Below, piece after piece: positions 1 to 8,800 of a DNA stretch of 64,000 nucleotides (position 1 is its first letter; each line of letters opens with the position of its first letter). The position numbers and the translations under genes were made by a program. The stretch lies in the NCBI GenBank assembly GCA_963617205.1, contig CAVEOA010000010.1:1-64000 (forward strand), in the 5' to 3' direction. The notes under the pieces are model-generated. The model did no database searches, was not told the origin of the DNA, and saw only the letters and a list, made by a program, of their open reading frames with translations. This DNA is from UBA11524 sp963617205 (GTDB taxonomy: Bacteria; Bacillota; Clostridia; Christensenellales; Aristaeellaceae).

Positions 1-656
1 GCCTGCATATCGCCGTACCTGCGGGGCGACATCAGGTCGTGAATGGCGAAGCAGCCGCCCTTTTTCAGCACGCGCAGCGTTTCCAGCAAAAGCGCCTGCC
101 TGTCCCTTCCGGTGATGTTGTGATAGACATAGTTGCTGGTCACGGCGTCGAAGCTCTCGTCGGGGAAGTCCAGCTTTACGGCGTCGCCGCGCCGGAACGA
201 GACGTTTTTCACGCCCTCCGCTGCCGCATTTTTCTCGCACAGCTTCTTGCTGAAGGCGGCGTACTCCAAGCCCCAGCGGTCGATGCCGAGCATTTTCCCC
301 TGCGGATTGCGCTTGGCGCAGGCGATGGTCAGTGCGCCGCTGCCGCAGCCGATATCCAGACCTGCGCCGCCATCAGGCAGCGTGATATAGTCCGCCGTGC
401 CGTCGATGATTTGCTTGGAGAGCTTCCGCTTGCCATCGTAGGAAAAGCTCCTGTAGGCATACGCGCACCACGCCGTGTACATTGCGCAGACGGCAAAGGC
501 AACGCCGAAGAGTACGCCCAACGCAATGCGCAGTCCGCCGCTCACGGCAACGCCGAACACACCGAAGATTAGCAGCAGCGCAAGGGACAGCGCCGTCCCC
601 GCAACGAGCGCAATCAACAGCTCCCTGGGCATCCAGTTTTTATAGTCAGGCTTCAT
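1..656 (-). CDS. Membrane-anchored class I SAM methyltransferase (partial)
   Basis: The 3' end is cut by the window edge; about 218 residues are visible. The N-terminus has two hydrophobic segments (roughly residues 12-35 and 40-62), followed by a Rossmann methyltransferase domain with motif I GLDIGCGSGA near residue 100, the acidic end of beta-2 in GIDRWG, and the post-beta-4 stretch in FDAVTSNYVYHNI. The product should transfer a methyl group from S-adenosylmethionine to an unknown substrate at the inner face of the membrane. The ATG at 656 overlaps the stop of the preceding gene as ATGA, so the two are translationally coupled. It is the last visible gene of a minus-strand operon beginning at 3279. 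The fold is clear; the substrate cannot be told. Confidence 0.85.
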   Translation of the reverse strand, partial: MKPDYKNWMPRELLIALVAGTALSLALLLIFGVFGVAVSGGLRIALGVLFGVAFAVCAMYTAWCAYAYRSFSYDGKRKLSKQIIDGTADYITLPDGGAGLDIGCGSGALTIACAKRNPQGKMLGIDRWGLEYAAFSKKLCEKNAAAEGVKNVSFRRGDAVKLDFPDESFDAVTSNYVYHNITGRDRQALLLETLRVLKKGGCFAIHDLMSPRRYGDMQ

Positions 657-1579
657 TTCAGATACCTCCCGCACTCTTTTTCCAACTCACGCCATGTTGG
701 ATATTCCGCTTTGTTTTCGTCAAAGAACCGCTTGATATCCCGATTCAGTGCGCTCATCTCATCGACCGCGTTCATCGCATGGTCGGAGGCGCAGAGCTTG
801 CCCAGCGAGGTGGCGCACATCAGCTTGAAGAAGCGCAGGCAGGTCTTGCGGTATGCTGCACTCTCAAAATCCATGTCCGACTTGGGCAGAATTTCATGCC
901 CTGCGTTCCGGATGGCGCGGTAGCCCTCGATGTTGGCGTCAATCAGCCGGTTCAGATACGCCGTGTCGCCCTTGAGTCGTTTCAGGTTTCCGTCTGTTCT
1001 GTAGCAGGCGAACGCCGCAGGAATCACAAAGGCAGCGTGGCAGAGCAGGTAATCTCCCATGTTCGGCTCATAGACCACCCTGTATTTTGTGCCGCTGAAA
1101 ATCTGCCCGATCAGCCTTTCGTTTGCGGGCGAATCCCGCAGCTGCCCGATGGTAATTTTCCTGAGGTCGATGGACGCCACGCGGTCATGCTCCCGATGCC
1201 CCGCCGACAAAGCAAAGGCGAACAGCACATTTTTGTCCGGCAGAGAAGCAGCAAGCGCCGAGACCCGCACGTTGTTGCCCACAAAGACGATATTCTCTGT
1301 TCTGTTGGTGCGCAGCGTCTCCAAGGCCGCATCAAGCTGCGTATACCGCAGCACCACAAATATCACATCGTAGGTGTCCTCCGGCTTCAGCGACGTCACC
1401 ACCGGAATGCGGCTGACCGATGTGCAGAGCGAAAACTTGTCCCTGATGCGAAGCCCGTTCTGCGTGATTTCCCTCGCCCAGTCACCACGCGCCAGCAGGG
1501 TCACATCCTTTCCGGCACGGAACAGATTCCTTGCCAGATTGCAGCCCAGCACACCTGCGCCGAATACCAAAATACGCAT
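653..1579 (-). CDS. Ketopantoate reductase-like (ApbA/PanE family) protein
   Basis: 308 residues. The N-terminus MRILVFGAGVLGCNLARNL is a Rossmann dinucleotide-binding motif (GxGxxG) of the ApbA/PanE type, followed by an ARG segment typical of NADP(H)-dependent ketopantoate reductases. The C-terminal half is the expected helical domain but is divergent, and I do not see the full catalytic Lys/Asn/Glu arrangement clearly. There are no pan genes nearby. It lies between a hydrolase and a methyltransferase in one operon, so a role outside pantothenate synthesis is as likely as panE itself. ATG at 1579 has a GGGGGA ribosome site 9 nt upstream. NAD(P)-dependent oxidoreductase is safe; the exact reaction is not. 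Confidence 0.8.
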   Translation of the reverse strand: MRILVFGAGVLGCNLARNLFRAGKDVTLLARGDWAREITQNGLRIRDKFSLCTSVSRIPVVTSLKPEDTYDVIFVVLRYTQLDAALETLRTNRTENIVFVGNNVRVSALAASLPDKNVLFAFALSAGHREHDRVASIDLRKITIGQLRDSPANERLIGQIFSGTKYRVVYEPNMGDYLLCHAAFVIPAAFACYRTDGNLKRLKGDTAYLNRLIDANIEGYRAIRNAGHEILPKSDMDFESAAYRKTCLRFFKLMCATSLGKLCASDHAMNAVDEMSALNRDIKRFFDENKAEYPTWRELEKECGRYLK

Positions 1580-1601
1580 AGAGCTTGTTCCCCCTTTTCA
1601 C

Positions 1602-2555
1602 TCACTTCTTCAAAATCTCCGCTATTTTTGCAAAGTCCTCCCTTGCCTCCCGGAAGATCGGCAGCATACAGTAGCAGTGTACCATCCCTGGTCTGGCGAA
1701 CGCGGTATACGGCACATTGGCACGCCGGCAGGCCTCCTCAAAATCCGGCAGTGCGCCGTAGAGGACTTCATCCGCAGAGTAGAAGAAATGAATGTCGCCC
1801 ACGCCGGAGAAATCGCCGCGTGAGCCGGAGAGCATGTAATCCGGCACATCGCTCTGCCCATGGCGCATGAACTTTTCCACCGTCACCATAAAGCCGTAGT
1901 CGATGGAAACGTCCTTTTCGTTCAGCGCCTGCATACGCGCCCTTTCATCATCGTTCCACGGCACTTCACCCGGGGAAACGGCGACAATGTGCCTTGGCTG
2001 CGGCAGCGGCTCTGCCTGCGCGTTGTTGTGCGCCGCAATGCCCAACGCCAGCGCGCCGCCGGAGGAAAAGCCGCAGGTGCTGACGTTCCCGCCGCCGTAC
2101 AGCACAATCATTCTGCGGTAGCATTCATAGACCATCGCATAGGTTTCGGTGATGCAGTGTTCCATGCAGAGCGGATAAAACGGAAACCACACGTCGCACC
2201 CGGTCTCCTGCATCAGCCTGCGCATGACGGGCAGGTCGCCCTTGTCAGGACCGAGAACCATGCCGCCGCCGAAAAAGTAGAGGATGGCACGCTTCGACGG
2301 CTGCGGCTTTTCGCGGACAATCAGGCACGGAAATCCGTTCACCTCGATGGTTTCATAGTGCGCCTTGCGGTCTGTGGGTGTAAAAACGCCGCGCTTGCGG
2401 TTTTGCCTCTCGATTTCCTTTCGCAGCGCATCCTCCGGCAGTCCAAGCGTCTTTTTCGCGCCGGAAAGCTGATACCCCCTGCGCAGCATCGCGGCGAACA
2501 CGCTGATACGCTGATTTTTCGCGACGACGACCCGGCTTGTCTTCGTTTCCGCCAT
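1602..2555 (-). CDS. Alpha/beta hydrolase (HSL-like esterase/lipase)
   Basis: 317 residues. The pattern is that of alpha/beta-hydrolase-3 (hormone-sensitive-lipase-like) enzymes: an oxyanion-hole segment FFGGGM in place of HGGG, a nucleophile elbow GFSSGG with the catalytic serine near residue 164, a probable acidic residue in SADEV, and the histidine in GMVHCY near the C-terminus. No signal peptide, so cytoplasmic. It probably hydrolyses a carboxyl ester of a small acyl compound. The start at 2555 lies 1 nt after the stop of the upstream membrane-protein gene, which implies co-transcription with 2557-3279. The substrate is unknown; a deacetylase role is possible. Confidence 0.82.
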   Translation of the reverse strand: MAETKTSRVVVAKNQRISVFAAMLRRGYQLSGAKKTLGLPEDALRKEIERQNRKRGVFTPTDRKAHYETIEVNGFPCLIVREKPQPSKRAILYFFGGGMVLGPDKGDLPVMRRLMQETGCDVWFPFYPLCMEHCITETYAMVYECYRRMIVLYGGGNVSTCGFSSGGALALGIAAHNNAQAEPLPQPRHIVAVSPGEVPWNDDERARMQALNEKDVSIDYGFMVTVEKFMRHGQSDVPDYMLSGSRGDFSGVGDIHFFYSADEVLYGALPDFEEACRRANVPYTAFARPGMVHCYCMLPIFREAREDFAKIAEILKK

Positions 2556-2556
2556 G

Positions 2557-3279
2557 TTACTTCGCGTCTCCCTTCCTCAAGCTTATTTGCGCCCAGACAG
2601 CGTTCGCAAGCAGCCAGATGCATAGCGCCGCGTTGGTTGAGCCCTGACTCAAAATAGAATCCCATGGGGAAAGCTCCGCACCGAGCGCCTGACGGATATC
2701 GGGTATCAGCACAAAGATGAGCTGAAAGACGATGATGTGCAGCGCGAACATCCATCGCGGCAGGATGGTCTTTCTTGTCAGCACCGCAAAGCCGCTGGTA
2801 AGGAGCAGCAGCGCCAGACCCGCATACGACAGATACATCGAGGGCATGAGGCGGTCGAACTGCGCCTGTATCAGAGCCATCGTTTCCTCCCGCCCCAGCA
2901 GTGGAGAGAGCGTGGTCGTCCAGTCGGCAAGGCTGCCGATAAACAAATGCAGCGCGGCGGCAGTGGCAAGGATTATCACGCCGCCGATGAGAACCAGCGT
3001 CCGGGTCTTGCGGTATTGTGGCAGAATCTGACGGTAAAGCACGCGCATGGCGAAAAACTCCAGCGCCATGCCGCAAAATCCTGCGGCGATCAGCACGGGC
3101 AGCCGCCACGTCTCCCACGAGCCGTTCAGATACGCCTCCCTTGCAAACAGACCGCTGTCGCTTTGACTTACAGGAATGACGCTTAAGCACAAGTCCCCCA
3201 CGAGCATCAGAAATGCTCCCAGCGCGCCCAGCAGCGCATCCCGCCTGTACGTTCTCAGTTCCCTGCTTTCCATCTCCAA
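2557..3279 (-). CDS. Polytopic membrane protein, DUF6796-like
   Basis: 240 residues with six to seven predicted membrane segments, starting with LLGALGAFLMLVGDLCL and ending with ALCIWLLANAVWAQI. The early GD motif, the segment GSWETWRLPVLIAAGFCG and the overall length fit the DUF6796 family as I remember it; no function is established for that family. It is the first gene of the minus-strand operon running to position 1. ATG at 3279 is preceded by GGGGAGG. Its 5' leader holds the palindrome at 3296-3313, so expression is probably controlled by a repressor of TetR type that is not encoded in this window. The membrane topology is clear; the family name is from memory. Confidence 0.72.
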   Translation of the reverse strand: MEMESRELRTYRRDALLGALGAFLMLVGDLCLSVIPVSQSDSGLFAREAYLNGSWETWRLPVLIAAGFCGMALEFFAMRVLYRQILPQYRKTRTLVLIGGVIILATAAALHLFIGSLADWTTTLSPLLGREETMALIQAQFDRLMPSMYLSYAGLALLLLTSGFAVLTRKTILPRWMFALHIIVFQLIFVLIPDIRQALGAELSPWDSILSQGSTNAALCIWLLANAVWAQISLRKGDAK

Positions 3280-3295
3280 TCCTCCCCTTTATTTA

Positions 3296-3313
3296 GGTTA
3301 GTTTACGCTAACC
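3296..3313 (-). promoter_or_regulatory. Palindromic operator (TetR-like) before operon
   Basis: GGTTAGTTTACGCTAACC has 6-bp inverted arms (GGTTAG/CTAACC) around TTTACG. It lies between the promoter and the first gene of the minus-strand operon, where a bound repressor would block elongation. TTAGTNTANNCTAA-like palindromes are common TetR-family operators; the regulator itself is not in the window, so the assignment is by form only. Confidence 0.6.
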
Positions 3314-3430
3314 CATGCCTTTTTGAAAAGCCGCATTCCTGCGGCCTGTTAGCAGTGCCTTTCGGCGCTTTTGGGCTTTATGGTCGGCAAAAGCCAAGCT
3401 GCGCCTCCATCAGCATGAACCTGTCGGTTC
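3314..3430 (-). other. Structured 5' leader with terminator-like hairpin
   Basis: About 120 nt between the promoter and the operator that can fold extensively on the minus-strand transcript. One hairpin at 3330-3345 (GCCGCA-GGAA-TGCGGC) is followed by TTTTC, which looks like an intrinsic terminator. Upstream are GGCGC and GCGCC segments and a GCCGAAAGGC stem. This could be an attenuator or an unrecognised riboswitch; I could not match it to any aptamer I know. Confidence 0.4.
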
Positions 3431-3440
3431 TTTCAATCCC

Positions 3441-3469
3441 ATTATATCAAGCTTTTTCCGCTGTTGCAA
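3441..3469 (-). promoter_or_regulatory. Sigma-A promoter of methyltransferase operon
   Basis: On the minus strand, -35 TTGCAA (3464-3469), a 17-bp spacer and a perfect -10 TATAAT (3441-3446). Transcription would start near 3434 and run through the folded leader and the operator before the gene at 3279. Confidence 0.8.
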
Positions 3470-3557
3470 GAGGTCAAACACAAAAAAGCGGACGCATTTT
3501 ACTGCGGCACAGACGAGACGTGTCATCGAATCGCGACCGATACGGCGCGGCAGACCG

Positions 3558-3956
3558 TCAGCGCTTGATTTCCGCATCGTTCCGGCATTCCGGGCAGACG
3601 CCTTCGAAAATCAGCCGATGGCGAATGATGTCAAAGCCGGATTGATGCATGGTCTCCTCATCAAGCGCGTCTTTGTAGGAATAAGGCGCGTCTATGACCT
3701 TTTTGCATTTCACGCAGAACATATGATAATGGAGGTCGGTTCGCAGGTCATAGCGGTCTGCGCCGGGAACGCGCACATGGCAGATTTCTCCCTCCTCCGA
3801 CAGGCAGTTCAGGTTCCGGTATACGGTTCCGTGGCTTATCTTCGGGTCAGCCGTGTGGACGTCCTCATAGATCTGCTCTGCCGTCGGGTGGTCGCACCTT
3901 GACTGCACCGCCTGAAGCACCAGCCTGCGCTGCCTGGTCTCTCTTCTTGAAATCAT
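3558..3956 (-). CDS. perR: PerR/Fur-family peroxide-type metalloregulator
   Basis: About 132 residues. Winged-helix N-terminal domain (LVLQAVQSRCDHPTAEQIY, then KISHGTVYRNLNCL) followed by the Fur-type dimerisation domain with HYHMFCVKC and CPEC, which give the two CxxC pairs of the structural zinc site. The first gene of the operon is rubrerythrin and the second superoxide reductase, so PerR (peroxide sensing) is much more likely than Fur or Zur. Start is uncertain: ATG at 3956 has GGAG 9 nt upstream and is my choice; in-frame ATGs at 3965 and 3971 are alternatives. It is the last gene of its operon and probably autoregulates through the palindrome at 5627-5649. Downstream, a weak hairpin and a T-run near 3486 may end transcription. 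Confidence 0.88.
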   Translation of the reverse strand: MISRRETRQRRLVLQAVQSRCDHPTAEQIYEDVHTADPKISHGTVYRNLNCLSEEGEICHVRVPGADRYDLRTDLHYHMFCVKCKKVIDAPYSYKDALDEETMHQSGFDIIRHRLIFEGVCPECRNDAEIKR

Positions 3957-4028
3957 GATGGTCATCTCCATGATAATGCCCGCCCTGTCCGTGCAGGACA
4001 AGGCGAGCGTTTGTTTTATGCCTTCGTG

Positions 4029-4595
4029 TTACGGCTTGCGATATCCGCACTTGGTGCAGACGCCGTTTTCATTCAGCGCGATGCCGCACAGCGGGCAGCG
4101 GTCCACCTCCAGATGGGAGGGGAACTCCGCCGAGGCCGCGTTGACGCCGCTGGTGAAGGTCAGCTTGACGATGTTCAGCTTGTCCTTCAAAAGGTCGTAG
4201 ACAATCTTGATCATGCCCTCCACGGTCATGGTCTCCTTCGTCACAACCAGTCGGCAATCGGGATAAGCGGTCGCCAGCTCCGTCTGGAAGGCAGGTCCCT
4301 TCATGCGGTTGTTGGGATGACCCTCCCGGATGCCCTGCTTCTCGTATACATCGAGGATTGCCGGAAGCAGCGGGTCGTCGTGGCGCAGGATCAGCGCGTG
4401 GTCAAAGTTTCTGAGCACGTCCCACGCGGTTTTCTGAATCTCGTTGCAGGGGAACACCATATTCACGCCCTCGTTGACCGTGCCCTCCACCTCGATGGTG
4501 AGAACGCCGGTATGGCCGTGCAGGTACTGCGCTTCGCCCTTGAAGCCGTAGAATCGGTGCGCGTACTGTAGGTCCAGCTTGGTGATACTTCTCAT
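4029..4595 (-). CDS. QueD/PTPS-like protein with C-terminal zinc ribbon
   Basis: 188 residues. The N-terminal 150 residues match the 6-pyruvoyl-tetrahydropterin synthase / 6-carboxy-tetrahydropterin synthase fold: LQYAHRF and LHGHTG supply the zinc histidines and FDHALIL is the family's DHxxL motif. The last 35 residues are an added zinc ribbon with CPLCG and CTKCG. It may act on a pterin or on the queuosine precursor, but no other que or folate gene is nearby. Instead it sits between superoxide reductase and PerR. ATG at 4595 has AAAGGAG 8 nt upstream; an upstream in-frame extension has no such support. A redox-linked pterin role is a guess from context. Confidence 0.82.
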   Translation of the reverse strand: MRSITKLDLQYAHRFYGFKGEAQYLHGHTGVLTIEVEGTVNEGVNMVFPCNEIQKTAWDVLRNFDHALILRHDDPLLPAILDVYEKQGIREGHPNNRMKGPAFQTELATAYPDCRLVVTKETMTVEGMIKIVYDLLKDKLNIVKLTFTSGVNAASAEFPSHLEVDRCPLCGIALNENGVCTKCGYRKP

Positions 4596-4660
4596 GGTCG
4601 GTTCTCCTTTTATTTTATATTTACGGGATAAAGCACCCGTATGCGCTTTGATTTTCCGGG

Positions 4661-5035
4661 TCAGGCCTTCCAGAGCCCGTGGAGATTGCAATAGGCATAC
4701 ACCGCCTCCACCTCATCGCCCTCGCAGAGCGCAAAGCAGGCTTCCGGCTTCTCGTCGGGATGCAGCTCCCTGCGCTGACTGCCCTGCTTCGTCTGAAGGG
4801 CAATCCATTCGATGTAGTGCACCGGCTGCATGGGATGCTCCACCGCGCCCACCCGGACGTGAACGGTATTTCCCTCGACCGTGTAAACCGGCACATGCTT
4901 CTCGTGCGATGCGTCAACCGTGCCGGGGACAAGCTCCGTCATTTCTTCGCCGCAGCAGATGACAGGAACGCCGGAATCCTTGACAAGGGTGATGATATTG
5001 CCGCAGTGACTGCACTTAAAAAACTGCTGTTTCAT
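4661..5035 (-). CDS. dfx: Desulfoferrodoxin / superoxide reductase
   Basis: 124 residues. N-terminal desulforedoxin-like knuckle with FFKCSHCG and a later CC pair (Cys4 iron site), followed by the neelaredoxin domain that carries the catalytic non-heme iron: histidines in HEKHVPV and GAVEHPMQPVHYIEW, and the C-terminal CNLHGLW giving the Cys and His ligands. It reduces superoxide to hydrogen peroxide in the cytoplasm without releasing oxygen, using electrons from rubredoxin-type donors. Rubrerythrin, encoded just upstream, would remove the peroxide. ATG at 5035 has GAGGAG 7 nt upstream. Both iron sites look intact, so this is the two-iron class. Confidence 0.95.
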   Translation of the reverse strand: MKQQFFKCSHCGNIITLVKDSGVPVICCGEEMTELVPGTVDASHEKHVPVYTVEGNTVHVRVGAVEHPMQPVHYIEWIALQTKQGSQRRELHPDEKPEACFALCEGDEVEAVYAYCNLHGLWKA

Positions 5036-5055
5036 TGTATGCTCCTCTTTGTAGG

Positions 5056-5601
5056 TCAATAATTCTCTGCGTGAAGCTCAAAGTAGCTTTGCGGATGCTC
5101 ACAGGTCGGGCAGATGTCGGGGGCTTTCGTTCCGACGACAATGTGACCGCAGTTGCGGCATTCCCAGACCTTGACCTCGCTCCGGGCAAAGACCTCCGCC
5201 GCCTCGACGTTGCGCAGCAATGCGCGATAGCGCTCCTCATGATGCTTTTCCACGGCGGCGACGAGACGGAAGCGGCGTGCCAGCGCCGGGAAGCCCTCCT
5301 CCTCGGCGGTTTTGGCGAAGCTGTCGTACATGTCCGTCCACTCGTAGTTCTCGCCCTCGGCGGCGGCCAGCAGATTCTCGGCTGTATCGCCAATGCCGGA
5401 CAGCTCCTTGAACCAGAGCTCTGCGTGCTCCTTCTCGTTATCCGCCGTTTTCAGGAACAGGGCGGCAATCTGCTCAAAGCCCTGCTTCTTTGCAACAGAA
5501 GCGAAGTAGGTGTACTTGTTGCGCGCCTGGGATTCACCGGCAAAGGCCTCCCAAAGGTTCTTCTCGGTCTGTGTGCCTGCGTACTTGTTGTTCGTGCCCA
5601 T
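5056..5601 (-). CDS. rbr: Rubrerythrin (NADH/rubredoxin peroxidase)
   Basis: 181 residues. N-terminal ferritin-like four-helix domain with the diiron carboxylate motifs (EAFAGESQARNKY, then DNEKEHAE and EKHHEERY) and a C-terminal rubredoxin-like domain with CRNCG and CPTC. It reduces hydrogen peroxide to water. First gene of the four-gene operon rbr, dfx, queD-like, perR, followed 20 nt later by dfx. ATG at 5601 is chosen over upstream in-frame codons because those fall inside the promoter and operator. Induction by peroxide or oxygen through PerR is expected from the palindrome just after the -10. Confidence 0.95.
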   Translation of the reverse strand: MGTNNKYAGTQTEKNLWEAFAGESQARNKYTYFASVAKKQGFEQIAALFLKTADNEKEHAELWFKELSGIGDTAENLLAAAEGENYEWTDMYDSFAKTAEEEGFPALARRFRLVAAVEKHHEERYRALLRNVEAAEVFARSEVKVWECRNCGHIVVGTKAPDICPTCEHPQSYFELHAENY

Positions 5602-5626
5602 GATTGTCGCCCTCTTTTCCAAATTA

Positions 5627-5649
5627 TTATTAGGAACAATTCCTAATAA
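5627..5649 (-). promoter_or_regulatory. Fur/PerR-type operator palindrome
   Basis: Perfect 10-bp inverted arms TTATTAGGAA and TTCCTAATAA around CAA. The palindrome lies directly downstream of the -10, over the transcription start, so a bound protein would repress. The arms are not a canonical Bacillus PerR box but have its AT-rich symmetric form, and the operon ends with a perR gene. Confidence 0.75.
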
Positions 5650-5650
5650 C

Positions 5651-5679
5651 ATTATACACACGAAGATGACCTCTGTCAA
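5651..5679 (-). promoter_or_regulatory. Sigma-A promoter of rbr-perR operon
   Basis: On the minus strand, consensus -35 TTGACA (5674-5679), 17-bp spacer and consensus -10 TATAAT (5651-5656). The start would fall inside the palindrome at 5627-5649. A promoter this strong under a repressor fits a stress-induced operon. Confidence 0.88.
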
Positions 5680-5775
5680 GGGGGTGACGATAAATCTGGC
5701 GGGTATATTTTACATGCAAGCACCTGATTGCTTTCCCGAAGCTGGTTGATGCGCAATCGACCGTCTGTATGCATA

Positions 5776-5818
5776 GAAAGAGCCGCGATAACTGTTGCAG
5801 GTTATTCGCAGCTCTTTC
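5776..5818. repeat. Long imperfect stem-loop 3' of beta-galactosidase gene
   Basis: Arms of about 17 bp (GAAAGAGCCGCGATAAC and its near complement) around a short loop. It lies between the end of the beta-galactosidase gene and the rbr promoter. There is no U-run on either strand, so it may protect a 3' end rather than act as a classical terminator. Confidence 0.55.
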
Positions 5819-5894
5819 AGTATATAACCTGTGGTGTGGAAACAGCGAATTGTCCATATTAGACACTGAAGGCAGGCAATTCGCCCTCCGTGCC

Positions 5895-8800
5895 TTACAG
5901 CGCCTTCATCCGGAAGGTGAACGAATACGCCCTGTCAGACGGATAGCAGAACTGCGGCAGCACCGGTGCGCCCCAGCTGTCGTCGCCGGCGATGCCCTTG
6001 CGGAACATGGCGACATCCAGCACCGTTTTGACGGGGTCGCCGAGGTCGTCCGGATGCGCGGCTGCGGCAATTTCCTCCGGAAGATACGGCAGCACGCTGA
6101 CCTCGAGGTTGTCGCCCTCGACCTGCACGCCGTGACCGTCTGCATCCGTGACGGCAATGACCTGCACGCCCGTGCGGTTGCCGCTCTCCTGAGGACGCAG
6201 GTAGCGCGTCATGCCGTCGACGGCGTTCCAGCTGTGCCAGCCCAGATAGGCGCCCTCGCGGCGGTCGCAGTAGTTCTCCATCGGACCGTAGCCATAGCAG
6301 CGCACGCGGTTGTAGCGCGGATGCAGCTGGAAGGACAGCCCCAATGCCGGCATATCAGACTGATGCTCGATGCCCGGCCATTCGACCGTGACCTCCACCT
6401 CGTCCTGTGCGCGGAAGGTGTAGCGCACCGTCACGGCGAAGTCGGGCAGCATAGGCGTCCGATAGTGATAGCTGACGGTCGTCCTGCCGTCCTGACAGTC
6501 GATTTCGGCGCTTCCGCTGGCGCTGTAGCGGCTGAGCAGGTGATACACGCCCTGACGGATCATGTTGCCGTTGCTGCGGTCGTTGTCGTTGGGTGCGCGG
6601 AAGAGGCTGAGCATCGGCGCGGCGAGCATCATCTCGCGGAGGACGCCGTCGCGCAGGGAGGATAATCCGCCGTGATAGCCCTGATAGGCGCACATCGCGC
6701 CGAGCGCTTCGCCGTGGAAGCCGACATTGCAGTCGCCCAGCACCGGCTTGGGACCGTTGTCCGGCTTGATGGGACACACCGTTTCGCCCCAAATCGCCTG
6801 ACCATGGCTGAGCACGGCGCCCGCCTCGAGAATGCCCTGCTGCTCGCGCAGCACGAGGAAGCACGTCGCGACGACCTGCCCATCGGGAATCTCGCCGAAC
6901 GGCAGCTCCATGTGCAGCGACTGACCGGGCGCAATCTCCGGCAGCAGCGTTTCGCCGGCGCGGATGGGCGTGCGGTCGCACTCAAGCGTCCAACAGATGT
7001 CAAAGCCGTTCAGTACCGCGAAATTTTTCCGGTTCGTCACGGTTACGCCGGTTTTGTCCACGTCAAGGAACACATCGCGGAACAGATAGCGAACCTCCTG
7101 GCTCTTGCCGGTCAGCGAGCGGTCCGCCAGCACGATGCCGTTGCCGATGAACTGCCAGTCCGTCGGACGATCGCCGAAATCGCCGCCGTAGGCATAGCGC
7201 GTCTTGCCGTTCGGGTTCTTCACGCGCAGTCCCTGATCGACATAGTCCCAGATGAAGCCGCCCTGATACATCGGATACTTGTCCTCCAGCGCGGTATACA
7301 GGCTCATGCCGCCGCAGCTGTTGCCCATGGCATGGGTGTATTCGCAGTTGATGAAGGGCTTGTCCGGATTGTTTTGCAGGTATTCCTCAATGTCCGCCAC
7401 CTTATGGTACATGTTGGAATGCACATCGGTCGTGTCGGGATAGCGCGGGTCAGCCGCTATGCCCTCGTAGTGGACAAGGCGCGTCGGGTCTTCCCTGCGG
7501 AAATACTGGCTGAGCTCATAGATCGTCTTGCCGCCCCAGCTTTCGTTGCCGCACGACCACAGCAGGATGCACGGGTGATTCTTGTCGCGCTCCAGCATTG
7601 CCCTGCCGCGCCGCATGACCGCCTCGCGCCATTCGGGCTTGTCGTCCGGAAGGACGTAATCGTGCATCGGGGAATTTGTGCCGTGCGTTTCCAGATCGGT
7701 CTCGTCAATCACGTACAGGCCGTATTCGTCGCACAGGCGGTAGAATTCCGGCACATTCGGATAATGGCACGTGCGGACAGCGTTGATATTCAGGCTCTTG
7801 ATGTCGTGAATGTCGCGCAGGAGCAGCTCATGCGTCATCACGCGCCCCAGATCGCAGTTAAATTCGTGGCGGTTCACGCCATGGAACACGATGCGCTTGC
7901 CGTTCAGGCACATGATCCTGTCAATCATCTCGAACTGCCTGAAGCCGACGGCTGTCCGGCTGACCTCGGTGACAACGCCGTGCGCGTTCGTCAGCGTGAC
8001 GGTGAGCTGATAGAGGTTCGGCTCCTCGGCGCTCCACAGCTTCACGCCGGGAACATCGGCGGTGATGTGCGTCTCGTGGCTTGTCATGCTCTTCTCTGCC
8101 TGCCAAACCACCGTGCCGTCCTTCTGCGTCAGGCGGAGCAGCGCCTTGCCAAGCGACGCGCCGGCCACGCGCATGCGAACGTCAATCGATGCGCGGGTGT
8201 ACTGCTCCTTCAGCGGCGTGCGGACGCGCAGGTCGCACAGGTGCGTTTCGGGATAAAAGTGCAGTGTCACGCTGCGATGAATGCCGCTGTAGCGCCAGAA
8301 GTCCTGATCCTCCAGCCAGCTGCCGGAGCAGCGCTTGAACACGCGCAGCACGAGGCGATTTTCGCCGACATGGATGTACGGCGTGATTTCAAAGCGGTGC
8401 GGCACGAAGCTGCCCTCTGCGTAGCCGACCTCATGCCCGTTCACATACACGAGCACAGCCGCCTCAACGCCGCCGAGATGCAGCACCGTGCGGCTTGTCG
8501 CCTGCAAGGTCGACAGCGAGAACGTTTTCACGCACGTGACGGTCGGGTTGTACGTCTTGCTGACCTCCGGCGGACGGAGCGCTTCATGTCCGTCCCACGG
8601 ATACTGGACGTTGACGTACTGCGGCGGATCCCAATCGGGTGCGGCAAGCTGAAACTCGCAGGGAACGTCAATCGTCCGCAGCGTGCTGTCGAGCGCGCCG
8701 CTCCTGAGCAGCGCAGATGGCGCCTCGTCGGGCGTCATGGCGAAATGCGCGCGCCACTCGCCGTCCAGGCACTTCTCCAGCGACGAAACGCCCTGCGACG

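Noticed and set aside
2339..3190. Alternative frame overlapping the DUF6796-like and hydrolase genes
   Set aside because: Cys/Arg-rich translation with no domain; the two overlapped genes have good ribosome sites, adjoining stops and starts, and recognisable folds.
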